NCBI GenBank assembly: GCA_938045585.1
Contig: CALIAU010000020.1
Location: 62,001 to 126,000 of the forward strand
Reading direction: 5' to 3'
Source of the DNA: an uncultured Saprospiraceae bacterium
GTDB lineage: Bacteria > Bacteroidota > Bacteroidia > Chitinophagales > Saprospiraceae
Length of the DNA stretch: 64,000 nucleotides
A program made the position numbers and the translations under genes. Under the pieces are notes generated by a model. It was not told the origin of the DNA. It saw nothing but the letters and a program-made list of their open reading frames with translations, and made no database searches. Positions within the stretch are counted from its first letter, which is position 1. Each line of letters starts with the position of its first letter. This document shows positions 36,297-44,094 of this stretch, one piece after another.

Positions 36297-38867
36297 TTAG
36301 AAGTCAATATACCGCTCTTTGAGGTTTTCGTCAGTTTCGTTTGCTTTTATATAGTCAATAACGCCATTTAGGTAGTCTATGGTGCCTTTCTTCGATTCAT
36401 CCTCTTTGCCAAAGATGAGGTCATTTTTTAATCTATTCACTGTATTTGTAGCTAAATATCTTTTGATAAATGCATTATCGATATTTAATGCAGCTTCTTT
36501 CAATATATCTGCTGTTTTTTCCTGTTCTTTTAGCTCTGCATTACTCGCTAATTGATAATAGGCTTCGTAAAAATTAAATACATGCGTAAATCCTACCTCA
36601 GACAGGCTTTGTTCAAAGTGGGGCAAGTATTTAGAGTCTCCACTTTGTGCGTAGAGGTTAAAAATTGTGCCTTTGAGCGCCTTCTTTTCTTCCTGCTTAA
36701 AACCATCCACTAATCCTAATGCATAAGGTAGGTCTTGCTTGGAAATTATATCTAGGCATTTAGCTATGACAGGATAGGCTTGTTCTTTCTGTATAAGTTC
36801 CTTAGCGGTAGCTAAAGCGAATTCTGCATCCATAGCCTGTAATCTATTTAGTGCTCTAGACCGTACTTTAGAATGTATATCTGTCTTTGCAATATCCTTT
36901 AGTGCGGAGCTATTTTTTACCGCATCCAGAATGTTCATTCTAAAATAATGATGTTCTTCTTGCAGGGCTTGATCTAGAATTTTTTCCTGATACTCTTCCT
37001 CTAAATTTTGCATCGCGTCAAACCTATCTTGAAAGTTTTTAGAAAAACGATACTGTGCGATATATTCCTCTTGCGTTTTGTTTTCTTCTTTGGTTCCTAG
37101 CAAGATATTTTTACCGTCAAAAACTGTTACTGCAGGTCGATCAGTAACTCCTTCTATTATAAATGATTCTTTACGCTTAGATACCATCCACGTATAATCT
37201 GTCCTGGTCCCATCCTGCGCATACATGGCTACATCAAAGGGTAAAACATAAATAGCTTCGTTTCCATTTGCACTTTGTATTTGTTCTAGGTCAATGATTA
37301 ACTCTTGGGCAGTAGCATTATAATTATAATTGACAAGAAGGTCAGGATGTCCAGTGCTAAAATACCATTGATCAAAAAACCAGTTTAAGTCCTCCCCAGA
37401 AACATCTTCCATCGCAAGTCTAAGTTCGTGCGCTTCCACATCTGAGTAGGCATTATCTACCAGATACTTGTTCAGTCCTAGAAAGAATATTTCATCTCCA
37501 AGATAATTCCGTAGCATGTGTAAGACTAGACCTCCTTTGTTATAACTGTGTGCGTCAAACATTTGCTCCTTGTCCTCATAATCATACCAAATCAAATCAT
37601 GTCCTCCCCCTTGCATAGCTACCGTTTGCAAGTAGGTGTTTAGTTCTTTTATGCGGTGGTATTCTGCGTTATCTTTTCCATACTTGTGCTCAAACCATAG
37701 GTACTCGCCATAATTTGCAAAGCCTTCATTCATTGTTAGGTTAGCCCAACTTTCACAGGTCACTAGATCACCAAACCAATGATGAATCATTTCGTGCGCT
37801 ACAATCAGATCATTATTATCATCTATCAATTCTCTATCTGTCTTCTGCACAAAGTCTCCAAAGATGACTGCTGTTGTATTTTCCATTGCACCACTCACAT
37901 AATCTCTCGTAATGATCTGCGCATATTTATCCCAGGGGTAGGGATAATTTAATAGATCAGAAAAGAAGCTTAGCATTTCAGGTGTGTGTGCAAATATTTC
38001 TTTTGCAAAGGGTCTGTATTCTGGTTCCACATAGTACAAGAGATCCTTCCCTTTCCACTGTTCCTCCACTATGGCAAACTCACCTATTCCAAGCATAAAT
38101 AGATAGGGTGCGTGTGGCAGATCTTGTTTCCAATAGTCTGTACGTGTTCCATCTGAATTTTTGTTGGAGGATATGAGTAGGCCATTAGAGAGAGTTTGGA
38201 ATTTATCATCTACAGTAAGATAGATTTCTTGCGTACATCGTTCGTTGGGTTTGTCGATAGTAGGAAACCATCTGCTATTATGTTCTGTCTCTCCCTGCGT
38301 CCATATCTGTTGCGGTTTATTTTTTTCTAAGCCTAGTGGGTTGATAAAAAACAATCCCTTATCTGAGGTGATGGCTGCACTTCCTTTTACTTCCCCTTCA
38401 TTGGGTTTTGCTGTGTAATCGATCAGTACTTCAAAACTTTCTCCTCTTTTATAACTGCGCTCTAGGGGTAGGATGATATTTTTTCCATCGTAATAATGTT
38501 TGTCCACCGTATGCCCATTTAGCTTTATCATATGGATATCAAAACCCTTGGCATCCAACCAAAGTGCATTTGTATTTCGTAAGGCTTTAAAGGATAGATC
38601 TGCGACACCTAGTACATGTTGTTTCTCCCAGTCAAAAGAGATCTCAAGTTTTGTATGAATCAGATCGTGTACGCGCGTAAAACTTGGGTTGTAACGTGGA
38701 AGTATATATTCATTCTCAGAACCCACCCTAGGTGCACTAACGGTGAGTGTATCCAAGAGTCTTTCTTCAAATTCAAAGGTAAACACCTCATCCTCCTCTT
38801 GCATCTTTTTTGTAGACGAACAAGAAACAATACTAAGAATTAGAACTAAGCCGAAAAAATATCTCAT
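36297..38867 (-). CDS. M1 family aminopeptidase, lipoprotein
   Basis: 856 residues. A lipoprotein signal leads to the lipobox IVSC (Cys16). The N-terminal beta domain (to about residue 260) precedes the thermolysin-like domain with GAMEN (residues near 330, in SGAMENTTAVIF), the zinc motif HEMIHHWFGD (near 358), and the second zinc ligand in NEGFANY. The C-terminal part is HEAT-like. M1 enzymes remove N-terminal residues from peptides; a lipoprotein form points to peptide utilisation in the periplasm or at the surface. The ATG is the only one before the signal. It lies upstream of secA in the same orientation. Confidence 0.95.
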   Translation of the reverse strand: MRYFFGLVLILSIVSCSSTKKMQEEDEVFTFEFEERLLDTLTVSAPRVGSENEYILPRYNPSFTRVHDLIHTKLEISFDWEKQHVLGVADLSFKALRNTNALWLDAKGFDIHMIKLNGHTVDKHYYDGKNIILPLERSYKRGESFEVLIDYTAKPNEGEVKGSAAITSDKGLFFINPLGLEKNKPQQIWTQGETEHNSRWFPTIDKPNERCTQEIYLTVDDKFQTLSNGLLISSNKNSDGTRTDYWKQDLPHAPYLFMLGIGEFAIVEEQWKGKDLLYYVEPEYRPFAKEIFAHTPEMLSFFSDLLNYPYPWDKYAQIITRDYVSGAMENTTAVIFGDFVQKTDRELIDDNNDLIVAHEMIHHWFGDLVTCESWANLTMNEGFANYGEYLWFEHKYGKDNAEYHRIKELNTYLQTVAMQGGGHDLIWYDYEDKEQMFDAHSYNKGGLVLHMLRNYLGDEIFFLGLNKYLVDNAYSDVEAHELRLAMEDVSGEDLNWFFDQWYFSTGHPDLLVNYNYNATAQELIIDLEQIQSANGNEAIYVLPFDVAMYAQDGTRTDYTWMVSKRKESFIIEGVTDRPAVTVFDGKNILLGTKEENKTQEEYIAQYRFSKNFQDRFDAMQNLEEEYQEKILDQALQEEHHYFRMNILDAVKNSSALKDIAKTDIHSKVRSRALNRLQAMDAEFALATAKELIQKEQAYPVIAKCLDIISKQDLPYALGLVDGFKQEEKKALKGTIFNLYAQSGDSKYLPHFEQSLSEVGFTHVFNFYEAYYQLASNAELKEQEKTADILKEAALNIDNAFIKRYLATNTVNRLKNDLIFGKEDESKKGTIDYLNGVIDYIKANETDENLKERYIDF

Positions 38868-39051
38868 CTGGGAATCTCGATTTTATGAAGCCACGAAAAT
38901 ACGCCATTTTAAATTCTCTTGGAGGGCAAATAGAGCATTTCAGCATAAAATTACCTTAGAACATCTATTCCGCGCTGAAATGTCTAGAATTCGGTAGTCT
39001 TGATGCTCTAGGATAGCCTGTTTGGAGTAATTATTTTCTGATTATTAAGGC

Positions 39052-39177
39052 TTTGGGCGTGCCCTTTCCCTCGTTCTACTCGGTCTAGGTCATGTCGTCC
39101 GCAGCTAGGTCCTTCGGACGCCTTCGGCCTGCTACCACCTGCCTGTGTGCGCACGCAGGCAGGCCAATCACGCGACG
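39052..39177 (+). repeat. Dispersed GC-rich repeat, copy B
   Basis: Starts TTTGGGCGTGCCC (39052-39064), contains a perfect 26-base hairpin (39138-39163, arms CCTGCCTG and CAGGCAGG) and ends CAATCACGCGACG (39165-39177). It lies in the 473-base gap 38868-39340 between the divergently transcribed M1 aminopeptidase and the T9SS-sorted gene. The rest of the gap shows no gene; a near-consensus -7 box TAAATTTA is at 39281-39288. Confidence 0.75.
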
Positions 39178-39340
39178 AATCAACTACAAGCATGCATTTA
39201 TTTCATACAATCAAACACCTCATTCACGCACAAAATCGCCCAATTCACACATTTGCCATTTTATCCAAAGAGGTAAAAGCTAAATTTAGAAAGAACTTTT
39301 ATTAAGAAGTATCATTTCTCATCTACTAAAATATCATGTT

Positions 39341-40489
39341 ATGGATAAAATATTTCAACTTTTAATTCTATTCTTTTCGTCCTTTTGTTTACATGCACAA
39401 GAAGTATTTGACTTGAGGTTTGTAATTAATTCATTCGATTGTGAAACCGCTACAGTCCTAATTGATGTTGAAATTAAGGCAAATGCTCCAGGCTCTGAGT
39501 TTAGATTATCCGACCAGAACTATCGTTTTTCTTTTGATGCAAGTCAACTTGCAAACCCCTCTATTGATTCTGAGTTAGATGTCTCTGGCTTAATTACAAA
39601 TACAGGTCCAATGGGGTTTACACTGTATTCCTCACACACCTTGACAGGATCTGTTGCAAATCTTGTAAGTTTAAATATTGGGTTTAATGCAGGAGATGGA
39701 CTTCTTATTACTGATCAAGATTGGGTGGGTGTAAGCCGATTAGAATTTGATATTCTAAATAATTCAAACTGTTTTGACATCAGCTTCCATGATAGCAATA
39801 CTTTTCCACCAACTTTTATTGGTGGAGTAATGGATGATGGAACTCTATTCACAGTTGGTGAAGGTGAATATCTTGACCTTGTTGACGAGTGTATTGACTG
39901 TGAACTTATTGTACCTGTAGAGCTTACATATTTTAAAGGAACTTCTAAGGGATGTGATAATATTCTTGCATGGGAGACACTATCAGAAGTCAATGCTTCT
40001 CATTTTGAAATTTTTGAACTGTCTCAAGATGGAAATACATTCACATCAATTGGAAAAGTTGATGCTTTTGGCACTAGTAACACACTAAGAACATATGGTT
40101 TTATAGATGAAGATGTTGTAAACAGTTTGAGTTATTATAAACTTAAACAAGTGGATCTAAATGGCGATTTTAAATTCTATAATCTAATTACAGTACAAAA
40201 CAATTGTATCACATCACGCTTAGAAAATACGTTAAAGGTTTTTCCTAATCCAATAGGCCAGCAAGATATTCTCAATATTGAATTAGGTGCAAACGGAATG
40301 CAAACTATCAGAGTTAGAATTCAAAATTTACATGGCCAGATACTAATAGATCAATTACAAGATTTATCGGAAGATGAAAACACCATACAAGTAAATACAA
40401 GTAATTTAATTGCAGGTCAATTCATTATTCACATATACGACTCCCAAACAAATCTTATTCAAAGTACACATTTCATAAAAACGGAATAG
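39341..40489 (+). CDS. T9SS-sorted protein with cohesin-like N-terminus
   Basis: 382 residues. Signal peptide MDKIFQLLILFFSSFCLHAQ. The N-terminal half is a beta-rich domain of the cohesin-like kind (EVFDLRFVINSFDCETATVLIDVEIKANAPGSEFRLSDQNYRFSFD). It is followed by a typical Bacteroidota fibronectin-like linker (VPVELTYFKGTSKGCDNILAWETLSEVNASHFEIFELSQDGNTF) and, from about residue 300, a type A T9SS sorting domain (KVFPNPIGQQDILNIELGANG). It is therefore a cell-surface protein; its binding partner is unknown. The family is common in large numbers in Saprospiraceae. A plus-strand terminator follows at 40555-40601. Confidence 0.85.
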   Translation: MDKIFQLLILFFSSFCLHAQEVFDLRFVINSFDCETATVLIDVEIKANAPGSEFRLSDQNYRFSFDASQLANPSIDSELDVSGLITNTGPMGFTLYSSHTLTGSVANLVSLNIGFNAGDGLLITDQDWVGVSRLEFDILNNSNCFDISFHDSNTFPPTFIGGVMDDGTLFTVGEGEYLDLVDECIDCELIVPVELTYFKGTSKGCDNILAWETLSEVNASHFEIFELSQDGNTFTSIGKVDAFGTSNTLRTYGFIDEDVVNSLSYYKLKQVDLNGDFKFYNLITVQNNCITSRLENTLKVFPNPIGQQDILNIELGANGMQTIRVRIQNLHGQILIDQLQDLSEDENTIQVNTSNLIAGQFIIHIYDSQTNLIQSTHFIKTE

Positions 40490-40554
40490 CAAAGAAATAT
40501 TTAGTTCTTTATTTGTATTGTTCAATATTGCTTTTGTTCGAAGCAATCAGCGTT

Positions 40555-40601
40555 ACTAAGAGTAAAATAGGTCTATGGCCTGTTTTATCTCTTAGTTTTT
40601 T
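40555..40601 (+). terminator. Intrinsic terminator after the T9SS-sorted gene
   Basis: The left arm (ACTAAGAG...AGGTC, 40555-40573) pairs with GCCTGTTTTATCTCTTAG (40578-40595) with one bulge and one mismatch, followed by a run of six T. The stem is about 17 base pairs long. It matches a plus-strand terminator 66 bases after the stop codon at 40489. Confidence 0.75.
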
Positions 40602-40675
40602 ACTTTCTTTTAAAAATAAGAGAATCGGTTAAATTATTTAAATAAAATGTAAGTGAATAAAACTGCGTATGGATT

Positions 40676-40716
40676 AACAAAGCAATCGTCCAAATAATGG
40701 ACGATTGCTTTGTTTT
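40676..40716. terminator. Perfect 16-bp terminator hairpin between convergent genes
   Basis: AACAAAGCAATCGTCC (40676-40691) pairs without mismatch with GGACGATTGCTTTGTT (40699-40714) around a 7-base loop. T-rich on the plus side (TTTT after the stem), weaker on the minus side. It probably acts as a shared terminator for the T9SS-sorted gene (plus) and the S9 peptidase gene (minus). Confidence 0.7.
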
Positions 40717-40740
40717 AAAACATGTATTTTATGATTGAGG

Positions 40741-42750
40741 CTATCCCTTCGTTGCCTGTGTATCTAAATATTTAGCAAAGAAGCCTAGCATAGTTTCATA
40801 TAACTCAATACGGTTTTCTTCATGGCCAAAGCCATGTCCTTCGTTATACTTTACCATGTAAGGAACATCTACTCCCCTGCTTCTTAATTGTTCTACTACC
40901 TGATCGGACTCATCTATGTTGACGCGTGGATCATTTGCTCCTTGCACAACGAGTAAGGGCTTCGTGATTTTGTCCACATTCAGTGCTGGCGAAACAGCTT
41001 TCATAATTTCTGCTTCTTCAGGATCTTCTGGATTATACCATTGTTCGTATACCTGTGCTAAATAGGGTTTCCAGTAGGGCGGAAAAGATTTGTAAAATGT
41101 AAATAAGTTAGAAACTCCTACGTAATCTACTCCGCAGGTATATAGGTCTGGAGTTTTTACCAGACTACCCAGGGTTGCTAAGCCACCATAGCTACCACCA
41201 TAGATGGCAATTCTATCTTCGTCTATCCAACCCTGTTCTTTCATATACGCAACACCATCTTCTAGATCGTTTAACATCTTTCTTCCGATCTGTTTACAGC
41301 CTGCTAAATAAAATTCTTTACCATAGCCACCGCTACCTCTATAATTTACTTGTAGTGTTGCGTATCCGCGACTTGCAAATAACTGTGTCTCTGGGTTAAA
41401 ACCCCAATCATCTCTAGGGCCATAGGGACCTCCGTGTGGATTAACTATGAGGGGTACTTTCTTTCCAGCATCTGCTGTTTTAGGAATTGTAACATAACCG
41501 TACAGGTCTAATCCATCTCTACTCTTGAATTTTATTGGCCGCATTTCTGCCATGTCTTCCTCTTTTAGCTGAGGCATAAGATCGAGTAGTTTTTTGAACG
41601 TATCTGTGGTAGCATCATATTGATAGTAGGCTCCATATAACTTATCACTATAGACATACAATAGATACTTGTCCTCTTCGTCTGTGACATCAGAAATAGA
41701 AACACTCTTGTCTCCAAACTTCTCTGTAAATTTCATCTTGAGACGCTTTGCTACTGCACTCACTGGAACAATTTCAGACTTTTCTCCTCTATAGTAGTAG
41801 TAATCTATCTCATAGTTTCTTTTTCTACTTCTAGACATACCGCCTACGTCAAAGGTGGGATTATTATACACCTTTTTCAACATCTTTTTCTCCTTGAGAT
41901 CATAGAGGATAAGTTCGTCCGTATCACTATAGAGATTCGTTTTTACATAGGCCTGATGTGGATTATCTGAAGCGTAATCAAATCCTGCTATGGAAAAATT
42001 ATCCTTCCAATTCGTAGTCAATACCTCAGTAAACGGCAAATCGTCTGCCGTTCTATAATACAGTACATAGTCTACACCATTCTTCTGTTGTGCATAGCCT
42101 CTTAATTTTCCATCTTTATCAAATTCGTATCCTGCAATTGGATTTTGCACATCTGTATTTTCAAACAGTTTTTCTATTTCCCCTGTTACAATGTTTAGTT
42201 TATAAGGTTCAAATACTTGCTTGTTGTCCTTATTCATATCAATGATGACATAGTCAGGATAATCACGCATGATACTTAGGATACTTACACGTACATCTTC
42301 GTAAGGCGTAAGTGCTTTAGCATTTGTTCCATCAACATTTACAGCATAGAGTTGATAGTTTTCGTCTCCTCCTTTATCACTTACATAGAGTAATCGATTT
42401 TCATTTGCCCATCCATATCCACGTACGAGTTCTTCTCCCTCTTCAATGATTCGTTTAACCTCTTCCGTTTCTGTGTTTTTAACATAAACATGATTCTTAG
42501 CGTTTTCGTCTTTTTCTCTGTAGGAGAAAAATTTTCCACTGGGTGAAAACTGGAAGGAAGATTGCTTAGGTCTTGCGAAATAGTCTGAAACAGCATAGGC
42601 ATAATCGCCTTCGTCATAACTAGCTATTTTCTTAAAATCTTCTACGGAAGATGGTAATTCTGTATTACCTGGAAGTGTTGTTTCTTCTTGTGCTTGCATA
42701 GAGCTTATTAATATACAGCACAAGAAAACAAATAAGTTAGTTTTTGTCAT
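40741..42750 (-). CDS. S9 family prolyl-oligopeptidase-type peptidase
   Basis: 669 residues with a signal peptide (MTKTNLFVFLCCILISSMQAQ). The first 400 residues are a beta-propeller (WANENRLLYVSDKGGDENYQLYAVNVDG and repeats). The catalytic alpha/beta-hydrolase domain holds Ser520 (GGSYGG), Asp607 (GANDPRVN) and His639 (NEGHGFG), so the triad is complete. Such enzymes cut short peptides, often after proline, in the periplasm. The sequence resembles the DPP/acylaminoacyl-peptidase type. It has no immediate operon partner; convergent with the T9SS-sorted gene across two terminators. A TATCTTTG box lies on its strand at 42850-42843, 93 bases before the ATG, without a -33 partner. Confidence 0.95.
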   Translation of the reverse strand: MTKTNLFVFLCCILISSMQAQEETTLPGNTELPSSVEDFKKIASYDEGDYAYAVSDYFARPKQSSFQFSPSGKFFSYREKDENAKNHVYVKNTETEEVKRIIEEGEELVRGYGWANENRLLYVSDKGGDENYQLYAVNVDGTNAKALTPYEDVRVSILSIMRDYPDYVIIDMNKDNKQVFEPYKLNIVTGEIEKLFENTDVQNPIAGYEFDKDGKLRGYAQQKNGVDYVLYYRTADDLPFTEVLTTNWKDNFSIAGFDYASDNPHQAYVKTNLYSDTDELILYDLKEKKMLKKVYNNPTFDVGGMSRSRKRNYEIDYYYYRGEKSEIVPVSAVAKRLKMKFTEKFGDKSVSISDVTDEEDKYLLYVYSDKLYGAYYQYDATTDTFKKLLDLMPQLKEEDMAEMRPIKFKSRDGLDLYGYVTIPKTADAGKKVPLIVNPHGGPYGPRDDWGFNPETQLFASRGYATLQVNYRGSGGYGKEFYLAGCKQIGRKMLNDLEDGVAYMKEQGWIDEDRIAIYGGSYGGLATLGSLVKTPDLYTCGVDYVGVSNLFTFYKSFPPYWKPYLAQVYEQWYNPEDPEEAEIMKAVSPALNVDKITKPLLVVQGANDPRVNIDESDQVVEQLRSRGVDVPYMVKYNEGHGFGHEENRIELYETMLGFFAKYLDTQATKG

Positions 42751-42863
42751 ATTTGATCTTATTGAAAATTAGTAATGAAGATAAGATGCCAATATTTGGG
42801 GTGTTTTTGTAATAAAAGCGATGAATGTTGGAAATAATTCGACAAAGATAACGCAGAGGAAAA

Positions 42864-42894
42864 AGACGCTAGATTTTAGACGCTAGACACTAGA
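42864..42894. repeat. Short AGACGCTAGA direct repeats
   Basis: AGACGCTAGA occurs at 42864-42873 and 42878-42887 and again, with one change, as AGACACTAGA at 42885-42894. They lie in the 189-base gap between the S9 peptidase and the membrane protein genes. Nothing else was recognised there besides a low-scoring -7 box. Confidence 0.5.
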
Positions 42895-42939
42895 TGAGAC
42901 GGTGGGAGGTTTGAGGCTTGGAGAGCAGAGTATTTGGTT

Positions 42940-43953
42940 TTAATTTTTAACTGCCTCCAATTGTTCTATAAATTCATCTTGATAATCTAGGAAAATTGCG
43001 ATGGCTTTGAATTGTATTTTAATACCATAGATTTTTTCTAAGGTATGTTCTTTGTTGAGATGAATTATTGTATTGTGTGTGTCTAGCATATCCAAAGTAG
43101 ACAGTTTGATTATGCTTTTATCCTGTGGTAAGGATTTTTTGTTTTTTTCTATCTGTATAATTGATTCAAAGGGTATGCTTACTTGTGCAAAGAATCCGTA
43201 TCGTAGGTGTAGGGTGTTTTGCTCTGAATCGATTTCAATATGTCGGCGTGCCATGGAACGTACTAGGGAGAATACTTGAACGAACGCATAGAGTCCAATT
43301 GCTGTGAGTATCCAGGCTAGTTTTTCATTGGACTTTGCAACGATGAGATGTACTACTATTACTTCGATTGTGACCAGCCCAAGGAGTACAGCTATAATGC
43401 TCATAATGCCACTTTTTTTGTAGTACGTAAACTCGTTAGATTTTAGTTCCTTTTTCTTTGGTGGAAAGAGAGCGTAGCGTATCACAGCTACTTCTGTTGC
43501 AAACAAATCCCCTACTCTGCCAGGAAAGGCAGATTGGCAGGCGATCTTGAGTTTGTCATAGAAATCTAGATTTTCCTTTCCTGTTTTAGAAAAGCTTTTT
43601 GAAATGGATCGCATCTTAAAGATTAAGAAGCTCAGAACACCTATTTCTAAGACTGGAACTGCAATACACTTAACTTGTTTAAGAAGATCTTGTTGGTTTT
43701 CTGGAAGTATATAGCTTGCTGCAATCATAGATATAATAAATGCTGAGATGATAGTAAACTTAGGTATATCTTTCTTCCAGATAAGTATTCCGTAGATGAG
43801 TGGAATCGTAATTAAGAAATCTAGTGTAATTGCTTGAATGAGCACATCGGGTTCGTTAAGATAGTACTCTGATTTGATAAGAAGGAAGAGAAAACTGATG
43901 ATTAGAAGTGGGATTCCGAGAACAAGAACATTTGACAAACTTTTAGTTTTCAT
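42940..43953 (-). CDS. Uncharacterised membrane protein with PH-like C-terminus
   Basis: 337 residues. About seven hydrophobic segments: four in the first 110 residues and two at about 180-225 (KKSGIMSIIAVLLGLVTIEVIVVHLIVA and LAWILTAIGLYAFVQVFSLV). The C-terminal part (about 235-330: RHIEIDSEQNTLHLRYGFFAQVSIPFESIIQIEKNK) has the strand pattern of bacterial PH-like (bPH) domains, which bind lipids or proteins. No named family fits the whole chain. It ends about 190 bases upstream of the S9 peptidase start. It lies downstream of the BlaI operon and a strong terminator at 44034-44073 separates the two. Confidence 0.75.
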   Translation of the reverse strand: MKTKSLSNVLVLGIPLLIISFLFLLIKSEYYLNEPDVLIQAITLDFLITIPLIYGILIWKKDIPKFTIISAFIISMIAASYILPENQQDLLKQVKCIAVPVLEIGVLSFLIFKMRSISKSFSKTGKENLDFYDKLKIACQSAFPGRVGDLFATEVAVIRYALFPPKKKELKSNEFTYYKKSGIMSIIAVLLGLVTIEVIVVHLIVAKSNEKLAWILTAIGLYAFVQVFSLVRSMARRHIEIDSEQNTLHLRYGFFAQVSIPFESIIQIEKNKKSLPQDKSIIKLSTLDMLDTHNTIIHLNKEHTLEKIYGIKIQFKAIAIFLDYQDEFIEQLEAVKN

Positions 43954-44033
43954 TGGCTTGTTTTTGATTCACTTTTATAACGTTTCAAATCTGGATTGTG
44001 TTCCTATAAAAGGCAGATATTATGCTATTTTAA

Positions 44034-44073
44034 ACAAAAAAAAGAGACCCTACTTTTTAGCAGAATCTCTTTC
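44034..44073 (-). terminator. Intrinsic terminator of the BlaI-M56 operon
   Basis: On the minus strand AAAGAGA (rc of 44066-44072) pairs with TCTCTTT (rc of 44041-44047), the right half being followed by a run of eight T. It ends the operon about 25 bases after the stop codon of the last gene (44095). Confidence 0.8.
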
Positions 44074-44094
44074 AAAAATTAGTAAAATCAAAAT

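Noticed and set aside
39008..39193. Small open frame over repeat copy B
   Set aside because: The frame is produced by the repeat itself and is not shared by the other copies.
40764..40775. Second BlaI operator (CTAAATATTTAG palindrome)
   Set aside because: It matches the core of the operator in the BlaI promoter but lies inside the S9 peptidase coding end, its flanks do not match the rest of the palindrome, and no promoter is near.
42843..42850. Promoter of the S9 peptidase (TATCTTTG, minus strand)
   Set aside because: The -7 box is good but there is no TTG at 19-21 bases upstream and the leader would be 90 bases long; kept only as a remark.
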